A DNA stretch of 64,000 nucleotides from Segetibacter koreensis DSM 18137 (GCF_000374045.1 NZ_KB893316.1:1-64000), one strand, 5' to 3'; counted from the first letter of the stretch, positions 16,194-25,880 are shown. The notes: a model not told the origin generated them from the letters alone. Made by a program: numbers and translations.

Positions 16194-18338
16194 ATGAATA
16201 AAATACTTCAATTTATGCTTAAACGCAAAGTACTGCCTGTAGTGCTCGTAGTCTTGTTTGCCGCAATTTTCTGGGCTTTCCAAAGCCAGGGGGGAAGTGG
16301 AACTTCTCTTACTACCCAACAAAAAATACTAACCACACTTGGAACTATAATCGAGCAAAATCATTATAAACCTAAACCAATTAATGACAATTTTTCTGAG
16401 CAGATTTTTACAAAATTTTTAGCGGCGGTCGATCCAGATAAAAACGTCTTTCTTTTGTCAGATGTAAACTCTCTTAAGAAATACCAAAACAGCATAGATG
16501 ATGAAATTCACGGTGCTCCTATTCAATTTGTTCCTGCTGTAGATACCATTTATACAAGGAGGATGCAGGAGGTAATGTCTATGTACAAAAAACTCCTTGC
16601 AAAGCCTTTCGATTTTTCTGTTGAAGAAGAGATTACCGTAGATGGAACTAAATTAAACTATCCTGCTACTGAAGAGCAGAGAAATGATATGTGGAGAAAA
16701 AAGCTGAAATTTCTTACTTTGGAGAGATACACAGATCTTATTGACCAACGTGATAAACTTAAAGCCAGGAAAGACACAATTGTAAAAACCGATGCTGCGC
16801 TAGAACAGGAAGCAAGGGAGAAAGTGGGTAAAATGATGGACAAGAATTTTGAGCGATTAAAGCTGAAATTCAACGACGATGATCGTTTTAACCTTTTCAT
16901 CAATACGATTACTTCTTATATGGATCCTCATTCCGATTATTTTCCTCCTGTAGAGAAAAGATCTTTTGACGAGCAAATGAGTGGAAAATTTTATGGTATC
17001 GGTGCTTCATTAAAAGAAGAGGATGGAAATATAAAAGTAGCAAGTCTGCTTACAGGTAGCCCTGCATGGAAAAGCGGACAGATACAAGTAGGAGACATAG
17101 TAACTAAAGTTGGGCAGGGAAAAGAAGAACCAGTGGAACTTACCGGTCTTGCAGTAGAGGATGCAGTAAAAATAATAAGGGGAAATAAAGGAACTGAAGT
17201 CAGGCTTTCTTTAAGAAAACAAGATGGAACAATAAAAGTTGTATCAATTATAAGAGACGAGATCGTACAAGATGAAGTATATGTACGCAGTGCTATTATT
17301 AATGGTAAAGAGAAGATAGGTTACATTTATCTGCCTGACTTTTACGCTGATTACGAAAAACCCGATGGGCACCGTTGTGCGCAAGACGTAGCGAAAGAAC
17401 TGCAGAAACTGGAAGCCGAAGGGGTAGATGGTGTAGTAATGGATTTACGCAACAACGGGGGAGGATACCTGCCTGAGGTTGTTGAAATGGTAGGTTTATT
17501 TATACCGGATGGCCCTATAGTGCAAGTTAAAGACAGGGAAGGAAGACCAACAGTTTTGAGAGACAATGATAAATCCGTATTGTACACAGGACCTCTTACT
17601 GTCATGGTAAACGAGTTTAGCGCATCAGCATCTGAGATATTCGCAGCTGCCATTCAGGATTACGGCCGCGGTGTTATAATTGGCAGTTCTTCTTCTTATG
17701 GAAAGGGCACCGTTCAACGCAGCATTCCTTTCGGTCGCCCGTTGGATCTTTTCACCGGAAGAACAGAGTATGGAGCTATCAAGCTTACACTGCAAAAATT
17801 TTATAGGATAAACGGTGGATCGACCCAATTAAAGGGAGTGACTCCGGATGTTGTTCTTCCAGATGAGTATGAGTACCTGAAATTTCGTGAGAAAGATAAT
17901 GACAATGCTATGCCTTGGGACGAAATTGCAAAAACAGATTACACAAAATGGCCTGCATCCTATAACATTAGTTTGATAAAAGCAAAAAGCGAACAAAGAG
18001 TAAAGAACAATGCGAAATTCAATTTAATAAACAACAACGCATTGTGGTTGTCGAAACAAAACGATAAAACTTACAGTCTTAATCTCGATAAATATAAAGA
18101 AGAACAAAAAGCGATAAGAACTACCGTGAAACAAAATGACAGCCTTGCAAAATTAACAGTTGAACTTCCGGTAGTCGGGTTAAAGGCAGATGCGGCGAAA
18201 TATAATAACGTGGATAAAGACAAGGGAGAGCGTTATAAGAACTGGTTAAAAAATTTAAAGTCGGATATATATATCAATGAGGCTGCTAATGTAATAGAAG
18301 ATATGAGTGCAAAGCAAACCAATGTAGCAAAACATTAG
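16194..18338 (+). CDS. prc: Carboxy-terminal (tail-specific) processing protease, S41 family
   Basis: The 714-residue protein has an N-terminal membrane/signal segment (about 12-30), a tail-specific protease N-terminal region, a PDZ domain (about 265-345), the S41 catalytic core and a C-terminal DUF3340-like region. By alignment with E. coli Prc, catalytic Ser478 lies in SASASEIF and Lys504 in SYGKGTVQ. It degrades periplasmic proteins marked at their C-termini. The ATG at 16194 is chosen over the in-frame TTG three codons upstream. A strong hairpin follows the gene. Confidence 0.92.
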   Translation: MNKILQFMLKRKVLPVVLVVLFAAIFWAFQSQGGSGTSLTTQQKILTTLGTIIEQNHYKPKPINDNFSEQIFTKFLAAVDPDKNVFLLSDVNSLKKYQNSIDDEIHGAPIQFVPAVDTIYTRRMQEVMSMYKKLLAKPFDFSVEEEITVDGTKLNYPATEEQRNDMWRKKLKFLTLERYTDLIDQRDKLKARKDTIVKTDAALEQEAREKVGKMMDKNFERLKLKFNDDDRFNLFINTITSYMDPHSDYFPPVEKRSFDEQMSGKFYGIGASLKEEDGNIKVASLLTGSPAWKSGQIQVGDIVTKVGQGKEEPVELTGLAVEDAVKIIRGNKGTEVRLSLRKQDGTIKVVSIIRDEIVQDEVYVRSAIINGKEKIGYIYLPDFYADYEKPDGHRCAQDVAKELQKLEAEGVDGVVMDLRNNGGGYLPEVVEMVGLFIPDGPIVQVKDREGRPTVLRDNDKSVLYTGPLTVMVNEFSASASEIFAAAIQDYGRGVIIGSSSSYGKGTVQRSIPFGRPLDLFTGRTEYGAIKLTLQKFYRINGGSTQLKGVTPDVVLPDEYEYLKFREKDNDNAMPWDEIAKTDYTKWPASYNISLIKAKSEQRVKNNAKFNLINNNALWLSKQNDKTYSLNLDKYKEEQKAIRTTVKQNDSLAKLTVELPVVGLKADAAKYNNVDKDKGERYKNWLKNLKSDIYINEAANVIEDMSAKQTNVAKH

Positions 18339-18406
18339 CATTGATAGTATAACCTAAAGGGAAAGCTGCTATTTTTGATAAAATCTTTTGTATAAATACA
18401 ATCAGC

Positions 18407-18451
18407 ACCATTTTTAAGAATGTTTTCCTGAAACACATTCTTAAAAATGGT
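18407..18451 (+). repeat. Perfect 16-bp inverted repeat after prc
   Basis: ACCATTTTTAAGAATG (18407-18422) and CATTCTTAAAAATGGT (18436-18451) are perfect complements around a 13-nt loop. It lies 69 bp after the prc stop and may terminate that transcript. A T-run is missing, so a structural or mobile origin is also possible. Confidence 0.6.
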
Positions 18452-18573
18452 CTTGGTTTTAGTCGAACTCTAAACAAACCTATCTTCAATCACCAATATT
18501 TTCCACTTTAAATTATTGCAGTTGTATAACAGCAGAAAGTTATAAAGCTTTTCGAACCGCATAAAGGTAGACT

Positions 18574-19080
18574 ATGGATAGCAGTAAAAAATGGTTTGCA
18601 CTATACACAAAACCGCGTTGGGAAAAAAAAGTAAGTAGTATTCTAGAACTAAAAGGAGTTGAATGTTGGTGCCCTCTTAAGAAAACCCAAAAGCAATGGA
18701 GCGATAGAAGAAAAATTGTTGAAGAACCTTTATTTACTTCATATGTTTTTGTGCGTATAAATGATACAGAGAAGTCTGGAGTTTTAATGACTGATGGTAT
18801 AATCAACTTTGTTTTTCACGTTGGAAAACCGGCCGTAATAAGAGATCAGGAAATTGAGATAATCAAAAAATTTCTTTTAGAGAAAGAAGCATCAATAACG
18901 GTTCAATCTTTTCAATCTTTAGATGAAAATACAAAAATTAAAGTTAATCATGGGGTCTTCATGGATGCTAAAGGCATTGTAGTAAAAGGCGGAAAGAAAA
19001 AAGTGTATGTTAAGCTTGAAAGCCTGGATCAGGTAATGATTGTTGAGTTTCCGGCGGAACATCTTTCCCCGCTTTTTTAG
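18574..19080 (+). CDS. UpxY/NusG-like transcription antiterminator
   Basis: The 168-residue protein begins WFALYTKPRWEKKV, continues with EEPLFTSYVFVRI, and ends with a KOW-like segment (VNHGVFMDAKGIVVKGGKKKVYVKLE). This is the NGN plus KOW layout of NusG paralogues. In Bacteroides, UpxY-type paralogues open capsular polysaccharide loci and act on their own operon leader. Here it precedes two nucleotide-sugar genes after a 331-bp leader, consistent with such a locus, although no glycosyltransferases or polymerase follow. Confidence 0.85.
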   Translation: MDSSKKWFALYTKPRWEKKVSSILELKGVECWCPLKKTQKQWSDRRKIVEEPLFTSYVFVRINDTEKSGVLMTDGIINFVFHVGKPAVIRDQEIEIIKKFLLEKEASITVQSFQSLDENTKIKVNHGVFMDAKGIVVKGGKKKVYVKLESLDQVMIVEFPAEHLSPLF

Positions 19081-19411
19081 TTTTTCCTTATTGTTAGATC
19101 TTTTGCCAGTTCTTACTTATTATCTATTTTTTATAATCCTTGTTGTTGTATAAGATTTAAAGAAGTTAAAATAGTTTCCCTACTATTTGCTCAAAAAAAA
19201 TTTTTCTCTTTTTAGGGCTTAGATGTTGCTTTATCTGCATTATTGTCGTCTTTAACTATAAAGATTTCAGTTATTATTGAATAATATGTAGTATAGCATT
19301 GTAAACATAAACTGGCATAAGTTTACAAAGGTTGCACGAAAGTAAAATTTTGAAATTACCAGCAATGATAGATCAAAACTTTTATTAGGTCACTTTATTG
19401 AATTATTAAGT
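19081..19411 (+). other. Long leader between the UpxY-like gene and the polysaccharide genes
   Basis: This 331-bp untranslated stretch contains an inverted repeat, TGTAAAC (19300-19306) and GTTTACA (19321-19327), and several poly-T and poly-A runs (19191-19215). UpxY proteins act on the 5' untranslated leader of their own locus, so a pause or recruitment site may lie here. No ORF is supported. Confidence 0.35.
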
Positions 19412-20425
19412 ATGAGCGATATGAGGTTTGCAATTATTGGTTGTGGCAGAATTGCAGAACGGCACGCTGGTCATATTAACAAAACAGGGGTGCTAAAAGC
19501 GGTATGTGATTCAGATTTTAAAAAAGCTGTTGATATTGCAAAAAAATACGATGCAATTGCCTACCAGGATTATGATGAAATGCTTGCCCGGGAAAAAGAA
19601 GTTGCTGTAATATCTGTTTGCACCCCTAATGGTCTGCATGCAGAACACTCAATAAAAGCATTACAAGCGGGTTTTCATGTATTATGTGAAAAACCGATGG
19701 CAACGAACGTAAAAGATGGCCTTGAGATGATAAAAGCGGCTGAAAAAGCCGACAGGCGATTATTTATTATTAAGCAAAACCGTTTTAATCCGCCTGTAGC
19801 GGCGGTAAAAAATGCTGTTGATAAGGGAATTCTAGGAAAGATTTACAGTATTCAGGTAAGTTGTTTTTGGAATAGAAATGCAGATTACTATAAGAATTCA
19901 TGGAAGGGTACGAGCGCTCTTGACGGAGGTACTTTATACACCCAATTCAGCCACTTTATAGATTTGTTGTATTGGATAGTTGGTGATGTAAAGCAAGTGT
20001 TTGCTTTAACAAGCAATTTCGCTCATAAGGGAGTGATCGATTTTGAAGATACAGGGGTTGTCGCCCTGGAATTTGTTAATGGTGCATTAGGAACAATAAA
20101 TTATACCGTAAACAGTTTCAACAAGAACATGGAGGGTTCACTTACTATTTTTGCTGAGAAGGGAGCTGTAAAAATTGGCGGCGAGTATTTAAATACAATA
20201 GAGTATCAAAATATAGATGGATTTGAAATAAAGGATATTGGTGAACAATCCATAGGCAATAATGGTAGATATACAGGCGCCAGCAGTAATCATGATAAAG
20301 TATATGAAAATCTAATTAATGTTTTAAGAGATAAAAGTTCAGTTTCGACAAACTCGTTTGAAAGCTTAAAAACATTGGAAATTATAAACAAAATTTATCA
20401 ATCTTCAAAACTGGGAGGTGTTTAA
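19412..20425 (+). CDS. Gfo/Idh/MocA oxidoreductase, WbpB/WlbA-like (UDP-GlcNAcA 3-dehydrogenase)
   Basis: The 337-residue protein has the N-terminal Rossmann motif FAIIGCGRIAERHAGHI and the Gfo/Idh/MocA signature CEKPMA at about 94-99. Its middle (RNADYYKNSWKGTSALDGG) closely resembles WbpB/WlbA. Those enzymes oxidise the 3-position of UDP-N-acetylglucosaminuronic acid on the way to 2,3-diacetamido sugars of surface polysaccharides. The next gene, overlapping by 8 bp, encodes a matching acetyltransferase. The aminotransferase (WbpE) and 6-dehydrogenase (WbpA) of that pathway are not in the window. Confidence 0.85.
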   Translation: MSDMRFAIIGCGRIAERHAGHINKTGVLKAVCDSDFKKAVDIAKKYDAIAYQDYDEMLAREKEVAVISVCTPNGLHAEHSIKALQAGFHVLCEKPMATNVKDGLEMIKAAEKADRRLFIIKQNRFNPPVAAVKNAVDKGILGKIYSIQVSCFWNRNADYYKNSWKGTSALDGGTLYTQFSHFIDLLYWIVGDVKQVFALTSNFAHKGVIDFEDTGVVALEFVNGALGTINYTVNSFNKNMEGSLTIFAEKGAVKIGGEYLNTIEYQNIDGFEIKDIGEQSIGNNGRYTGASSNHDKVYENLINVLRDKSSVSTNSFESLKTLEIINKIYQSSKLGGV

Positions 20426-20966
20426 AGATATGAGGCACATAACATTACAAGTAAGCGTACGCGATGTAGTTTTTGGTGAAAATGTCACTATTATAGAACC
20501 TGTAAATATTTATGGCTGTAAAATAGGTAAAAATTCTTTTGTAGGTCCTTTTACTGAAATACAAAAAGACGTGGTTATTGGTGAGAAATGTAAAATTCAA
20601 AGCCATGCTTTTATTTGTGAATTGGTGACTATAGGCAATAATTGCTTTATCGGCCATGGAGTTATTTTTGTAAACGATCTTTTTTCTACCGGCGGACCGG
20701 CAATGCGTGACAAAGATTTATTAAAACCAACAATTATAGGCAACAACGTATCGATTGGTAGCAATGCTACCATACTTCCCGTTGCGATTTGTGACAACGT
20801 AGTAATTGGCGCAGCGTCAGTTGTCACGAAAAATATAACAAAGCCGGGTATATATGCCGGTAATCCAGCCAAATTTTTAAGAAGTATTGAGGGTACTAAC
20901 ACTTATACTACCAACGCACTGAATGGTGAAATAAGTGAAACTTCTGAAAGCGGTATAAACAATTAA
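20418..20966 (+). CDS. Left-handed beta-helix N-acetyltransferase, WbpD/WlbB-like
   Basis: This 182-residue protein is made of hexapeptide repeats (IGKNSFVGPFTEI, IGEKCKIQSHAFI, IGNNCFIGHGVIF, IGNNVSIGSNATI), forming the trimeric left-handed beta helix of acyltransferases. The segment FVNDLFSTGGPAMRD, with NPAKFLR near the end, matches WbpD/WlbB, which acetylates the 3-amino group of UDP-2-acetamido-3-amino-glucuronate. It overlaps the upstream dehydrogenase gene by 8 bp. It probably starts with GTG inside that gene (20418). Confidence 0.85.
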   Translation: MFKDMRHITLQVSVRDVVFGENVTIIEPVNIYGCKIGKNSFVGPFTEIQKDVVIGEKCKIQSHAFICELVTIGNNCFIGHGVIFVNDLFSTGGPAMRDKDLLKPTIIGNNVSIGSNATILPVAICDNVVIGAASVVTKNITKPGIYAGNPAKFLRSIEGTNTYTTNALNGEISETSESGINN

Positions 20967-21085
20967 AAATTTTGCTTGAATTAGAAAACGTAAGGGAAAA
21001 ATTACCTTTAAAAGCTAAGGCTATTTTAATGCTTCGTGCCCTTTTCCTTTATAGTTGATATCTTGCATATTGAATCTCCTGCTAC

Positions 21086-21835
21086 ATGTTTGATTTCTTG
21101 AAAAAATTTGGTAAAACCGTTGACCCTGATTTGTCGTTTCTTGGGGCAGATATGCATTCACATCTTTTACCCGGTATAGATGACGGGTTGCAGGAGCTGG
21201 AAGAATCTGTCGAGTTTATAAAAGAGCTGCAAAAGCTTGGCTACAGTAAGTTGATTTGTACGCCTCATATCTTATCTGATTTTTACCCAAACAGCCCCGG
21301 TACTATTCTGCCCAAATTAGCAGAAGTAAGGGCTGCGTTAGCGGAGGCAAATGTAGATGTAAAGGTAGAAGCGGCAGCAGAGTATATGATAGATAATGAT
21401 TTTACTGAATTAATAGCAGGTTCTAAAAAGGAAGATTTATTAACTATTGGCGGAGACTATATTTTAGTTGAACTTTCTTATATGTATCCGCTACCAAATA
21501 TTGAGAAAATTATTTTCGATGTAAGAATGCTTGGGCTTCAACCCATTATTGCCCATCCTGAGAGATATAGTTATTACCATAACGAATTTTCGAAGTATGA
21601 ACGTTTTAAGGAACTGGGCTGTAAACTTCAGGTAAATTTATTGTCACTTTCCGGCGCCTATGGGTCGCAGGTAAAAAAGACGGCTGAAAAATTATTTAAA
21701 AATCAGATGGTTGATTTTTTAGGAACGGACATGCATCATCAAAGACATTTGGCTATGTTGAAAACCCTTGCTTCAAAACAAGATTTTTACGATCTTGTTG
21801 GTAGTGCTCAACTCTTAAACAAAACATTATTATAG
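21086..21835 (+). CDS. PHP-family tyrosine-protein phosphatase (CpsB/YwqE-like)
   Basis: The 249-residue protein shows the PHP metal-binding motifs DMHSHLLPGIDDG (about 22-34), CTPHIL, IAHPERY and GTDMHH. This set is typical of manganese-dependent tyrosine phosphatases such as CpsB and YwqE, which dephosphorylate the tyrosine autokinases controlling polysaccharide export. The gene lies 119 bp after the acetyltransferase gene. Its cognate kinase/Wzc gene is not visible. Confidence 0.88.
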   Translation: MFDFLKKFGKTVDPDLSFLGADMHSHLLPGIDDGLQELEESVEFIKELQKLGYSKLICTPHILSDFYPNSPGTILPKLAEVRAALAEANVDVKVEAAAEYMIDNDFTELIAGSKKEDLLTIGGDYILVELSYMYPLPNIEKIIFDVRMLGLQPIIAHPERYSYYHNEFSKYERFKELGCKLQVNLLSLSGAYGSQVKKTAEKLFKNQMVDFLGTDMHHQRHLAMLKTLASKQDFYDLVGSAQLLNKTLL

Positions 21836-21978
21836 TTATGCAAAGATGCCTATTCAACTTGTTTTAGAAAATGGTCATCCTGTAAAATAAACAAACGTTC
21901 TGCAGTCCAGTTTTAACCTTTAGTTTCTCCAAGTTTCTTTTTATTGACTTAACTATCTTGCTTTATATTTCTATTTAA

Positions 21979-22797
21979 ATGAAAAACACTGTACAAATTA
22001 CTATTCCTGTAGAAGATGATAACACGCGTGAAGAATTAATTGCAAAATTATCAGCCATAGAGTTTGATGCATTTGAAGAAAAGGAGTCAGAACTAGATGC
22101 TTTTATTGACGAAGAAAAGTTTAATTCTGCTCAGCTTGAAAATATTCTTTCTTATAATAAGCTCAGTTATACAAAAGAAATTATCCAAGATCAAAACTGG
22201 AATGCTTTGTGGGAAAGCAATTTTCAACCTGTGATTGTAGATGATTTTTGTGTAATAAGGGCATCATTTCACCCTCCGTTTTCAAAAATTAAACATGAAG
22301 TTATAATTACACCAAAAATGAGTTTTGGAACAGGGCATCATGCCACCACTTATTTGATGATAAGTGCTATGAGCCAAATTGACTTTACAGAAAAACAAGT
22401 TGCAGACTTTGGTACGGGTACTGGCGTTCTGGCAATTTTGGCTGAAAAACTTGGAAGTAGTTTTGTGTGGGCTATCGATAATGATGATTGGAGTATTGAA
22501 AACTCGAAAGAAAATATTGAAAGAAACAATTGTAAAAATATTACAATTGAAAAAGCTGATGGATTTCATTCCAACAAAAAGTTTGAGATCATTCTTGCAA
22601 ACATCAATAGAAATATAATTCTAGAAAACGCAGAAAACATGGTAACGGGTCTTAAGGCAGAAGGAAAACTTTTGTTAAGCGGATTACTTAGGGAAGATGA
22701 AATGGATATTGTCTCATCTTTTGTCCAAAAAGGCTTAATACATGATTCTACGACCGAAAAAAATAACTGGATTTGTATATTATTACATAAAAAGTAG
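21979..22797 (+). CDS. prmA: Ribosomal protein L11 methyltransferase
   Basis: The 272-residue protein has an N-terminal substrate-recognition domain (about 1-95) and a class I SAM-dependent methyltransferase domain with motif I DFGTGTGVLAILAEKLG and the PrmA signature MSFGTGHHATT. The NPxY-type post-motif II is replaced by LANINRNI, as is usual for PrmA. It trimethylates L11 in the cytoplasm. Monocistronic by spacing. Confidence 0.9.
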   Translation: MKNTVQITIPVEDDNTREELIAKLSAIEFDAFEEKESELDAFIDEEKFNSAQLENILSYNKLSYTKEIIQDQNWNALWESNFQPVIVDDFCVIRASFHPPFSKIKHEVIITPKMSFGTGHHATTYLMISAMSQIDFTEKQVADFGTGTGVLAILAEKLGSSFVWAIDNDDWSIENSKENIERNNCKNITIEKADGFHSNKKFEIILANINRNIILENAENMVTGLKAEGKLLLSGLLREDEMDIVSSFVQKGLIHDSTTEKNNWICILLHKK

Positions 22798-22994
22798 AAA
22801 GGCTGCTATAAAGTTATTTAGACCAAAGATGGCTATATTATAAGTAGCCAGAAACATCTTAAAGCTGCATTCAACATAATAAGAATATCTGCCCCTTTTT
22901 TGACTATGTTGTTTCTTAACTTTCTGTTGTACAACTGCTTGTGGCTTCTTTTTTTCTCTTGGTACTATTATTGTTTATACTAATCAAAAAAAAT

Positions 22995-23816
22995 ATGAAA
23001 AACAAATTATTATTATTAAGTATTTTGGTAACGATGCTTGTTGTGGCTTGTTCACGAAATGCCATTACTGGTCGAAACCAACTTTCGTTAGTTTCCGATG
23101 CCCAGGTACAGCAAATGGCTCAAACCGAATACAAGACATTTTTATCACAAAATAAAGTAATAAGCCCAAGCCAGAGTAAGGATGCTGAAATGGTAAAGAG
23201 AGTAGGCAGCCGTATAGCTAATGCAATTACTCAGTATTATACAAAGCAGGGGCTTGGCAAAGAATTAGAAGGTTACCAATGGGAATATAACCTTGTAAGC
23301 AGCGACCAGGTAAATGCGTGGTGTATGCCGGGAGGTAAAATTGTGGTGTATTCCGGGTTGTTGCCTGTTACCCAAAATGAAGCAGCTTTAGCAGTTGTTT
23401 TAGGACACGAGATTACACATGCTGTAGCTAAACATGGTAATGAAAGAATGAGCGAAGGCCTTGTTCAGCAATTAGGTGGCGCAGCGCTGCAAGTTGCACT
23501 TTCAAACAAACCCGCGGAGACCAGAAATCTTTTTTTACAAGCTTACGGTCTTGGTTCTACTATAGGTGTTACCTTGCCACACAGCCGTAATCAAGAGTAT
23601 GAAGCCGATAAATTTGGACTTATTTATGCCGCCCTTGCAGGCTACAATCCTCGTGAAGCAATTCCTTTATGGGAAAGAATGGAAAAAATGAGCAACGGTC
23701 AAAAACCACCGGAGTTTTTAAGTGATCACCCATCAGAAGGAAACAGGATAGCAAGATTGCAGGAACAGATGCCGAATGCCCTTAAATACTACAAGCCAAT
23801 GGGGCAGAATAGATAA
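22995..23816 (+). CDS. M48 family metallopeptidase, lipoprotein
   Basis: The 273-residue product starts MKNKLLLLSILVTMLVVAC, a lipoprotein signal with lipobox VVAC, and carries the zinc motif HEITH (GHEITHAVAKHGNE) plus a downstream EYEADKFG glutamate ligand segment. It resembles the periplasmic LoiP/YcaL/Oma1-like M48 group that degrades misfolded membrane proteins. An in-frame upstream ATG at 22941 would add 18 residues in front of the signal and is rejected. A strong terminator follows. Confidence 0.9.
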   Translation: MKNKLLLLSILVTMLVVACSRNAITGRNQLSLVSDAQVQQMAQTEYKTFLSQNKVISPSQSKDAEMVKRVGSRIANAITQYYTKQGLGKELEGYQWEYNLVSSDQVNAWCMPGGKIVVYSGLLPVTQNEAALAVVLGHEITHAVAKHGNERMSEGLVQQLGGAALQVALSNKPAETRNLFLQAYGLGSTIGVTLPHSRNQEYEADKFGLIYAALAGYNPREAIPLWERMEKMSNGQKPPEFLSDHPSEGNRIARLQEQMPNALKYYKPMGQNR

Positions 23817-23896
23817 AAATATGTCTTAATACAAAATCGAAGATATTTGATCCCTTAGGTAATCGAACTTTGATCAGAATTAGATTACAAATCAAT

Positions 23897-23936
23897 GTAA
23901 GGCCCTCCAATCAAAGTTGGAGGGCTTTTACATTTT
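23897..23936 (+). terminator. Intrinsic terminator after the M48 gene
   Basis: GCCCTCCAA (23902-23910) and TTGGAGGGC (23917-23925) form a GC-rich stem. It is extended by AATGTAA / TTACATT outside and followed by TTTT. Confidence 0.85.
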
Positions 23937-24069
23937 GAATATTCAAGTATGAAAAAGTGCAGGATTGCAAGGTGAAAGAAACAAATCAAGAAAAGTAAGA
24001 AGTACAATATGTAAAAGAAAATGCATCTATCAAAAAAATATCTTTTCTTCGACTTGAAATTAATTATCA

Positions 24070-25236
24070 ATGGTTACAGCAGCAATTCCTAAAAAGCGGA
24101 TTCTTTCGGTAGATGTTCTTCGCGGATTGGTAATGATTGTTATGGCGCTCGATCATGTCAGAGACTTTTTTCATATTTCCGCCCAGACTGCAGACCCGCT
24201 CGATCTTGGCACAACTACACCTATCCTTTTTTTTACCAGGTGGATTACTCATTTCTGTGCCCCTACATTTGTTTTCCTGTCCGGCGTTTCTGCTTACCTC
24301 TCTGCTGAAAATAAGACTTTGCAAACGGTTAGTAGTTTTCTTATGAAAAGAGGATTATGGTTAGTAATTGTGGATCTTGTTTTGATCTCTTTTGCATTAA
24401 CTTTTAACCCGTCTTACAATTTGGTCATGCTCACTGTCTTTTGGGCGATTGGTTGTTCTATGATTTTTTTAGGTCTCATATTGAAGATCACTCCCAAACT
24501 TGTTCTTCCGTTAGGCCTTCTTATTTTTATTAGTCATGATCTTGTTTCTGCCGCAAATATTCCCGCTGGTGGTACCGCAGAGTTTGCCTTAAAAGTTTTG
24601 TTTACAGGAATATATGTAATCCCGGTAACTCCATCTCACTTTATTGGCTTTTTTTATGCTATTGTTCCCTGGTCTGGAGTTATGTTTTTAGGCTATGGGT
24701 TGGGGAACCATATTCGTAATAGAAAAACGCTTTTTATTTTAGGAATATCGTTATTGTTACTCTTTTTTTTGTTGCGTTTTATAAACCAATATGGTGAGCC
24801 CAAACCCTGGCAGTTGCAAGGCAATTTTTTAAATACTATTTTATCCTTTGTAAATACCACTAAGTATCCACCTTCTCTGCAATTCTTATCCATGACACTA
24901 GGCGTTGCTCTCTTACTGCTTGCATGTATTCCAAATTCTTCCTCACGTTTCAATAAAATAATTTCCGTTTACGGCCGTGTTCCATTCTTCTATTTTGTCA
25001 TGCATCTTTTTCTGGCCCATCTATTATTAGTGGGGGCCTTTTTTATAACCGGTCATACTACGCAGGAAATTAGAGACACAGCATCACCAATTTTATTTAG
25101 ACCACGTGATTTCGGCTTTTCGCTGCCAATTGTATATTTAGTATGGATTTCGGTAGTTCTGGTGCTTTACTATCCCTGCAAATGGTTTTATAAATATAAA
25201 GTCAATAGTAAAAAATGGTGGCTTCGCTATTTATAA
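24070..25236 (+). CDS. DUF1624 / heparan-alpha-glucosaminide acetyltransferase-like membrane protein
   Basis: This 388-residue protein has about ten hydrophobic segments and begins RILSVDVLRGLVMIVMALDHVRDFFH, the DUF1624 signature with a conserved Asp and His. HFCAPTFVFLSGVSAYLS follows. The family includes transmembrane acyltransferases related to lysosomal heparan-alpha-glucosaminide N-acetyltransferase. The donor and acceptor here are unknown. It is convergent with a DUF1328 gene. Confidence 0.85.
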   Translation: MVTAAIPKKRILSVDVLRGLVMIVMALDHVRDFFHISAQTADPLDLGTTTPILFFTRWITHFCAPTFVFLSGVSAYLSAENKTLQTVSSFLMKRGLWLVIVDLVLISFALTFNPSYNLVMLTVFWAIGCSMIFLGLILKITPKLVLPLGLLIFISHDLVSAANIPAGGTAEFALKVLFTGIYVIPVTPSHFIGFFYAIVPWSGVMFLGYGLGNHIRNRKTLFILGISLLLLFFLLRFINQYGEPKPWQLQGNFLNTILSFVNTTKYPPSLQFLSMTLGVALLLLACIPNSSSRFNKIISVYGRVPFFYFVMHLFLAHLLLVGAFFITGHTTQEIRDTASPILFRPRDFGFSLPIVYLVWISVVLVLYYPCKWFYKYKVNSKKWWLRYL

Positions 25237-25405
25237 AACATCAATAAAAAACCTTCTTTCAAATGCCGGTGGATTTTAAAAGATAGCTCAAATTTGAAAA
25301 AATTCAAGATTACGTTAGGGAAGTACAGAACAACGAAAGCGCATTCAGGCATTTTTTTTAGAAAGACAGAAAGAGAGTAAGCGTTTCAAAAAAGCAAAAT
25401 AAAAA

Positions 25406-25430
25406 AAGGCTGTCATTTTTAAACAGCCTT
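25406..25430 (-). terminator. Intrinsic terminator of the DUF1328 gene
   Basis: AAGGCTGT (25406-25413) and ACAGCCTT (25423-25430) form a hairpin. On the minus strand a long T-run (the A-run at 25399-25406) follows. Confidence 0.8.
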
Positions 25431-25455
25431 CTATCTATTAATCATAATCACTAAT

Positions 25456-25617
25456 TTATACTGATTTTCTTCCCATTATTAATGAAAGAACAAACAGTAC
25501 GATAAAAATAAAGAATAAAACTTTAGCTATACCTGCAGCACCTGCAGCGATGCCTCCAAATCCAAAAATTGCAGCAATTATTGCAACAATCAAAAATATT
25601 ACTGTCCACCTTAACAT
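25456..25617 (-). CDS. DUF1328 small membrane protein (53 aa)
   Basis: Starting at the ATG at 25617, the product [20 protein letters not shown] is a 53-residue protein with two membrane helices separated by a Gly/Ala-rich turn (GGIAAGAAG), matching DUF1328 (YtjA-like). The family is often associated with envelope or osmotic stress, but its role is unknown. The longer upstream frame would add non-conserved residues. Confidence 0.88.
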   Translation of the reverse strand: MLRWTVIFLIVAIIAAIFGFGGIAAGAAGIAKVLFFIFIVLFVLSLIMGRKSV

Positions 25618-25880
25618 AAAAAAAGATTTAAATTTTACTAAATATATTTCCAAAGAATTAATTAAAAAACTGTGCCATTCATACACGCAGATTCGACTGT
25701 AGAACGGTAAATAAAAGAATATTTTTGATTATTATAAAACAATGCACAGAGCCTTCTAATAAACAATTGGTTAAATCGATTGCTTTTTTAAGAAACACAA
25801 TAGGGTAAACGTCTTATATTTACAATCTTGCTTTTGCAATTACGACGTTGAATAAATTATAATATTTTGTCTGAAGAATT

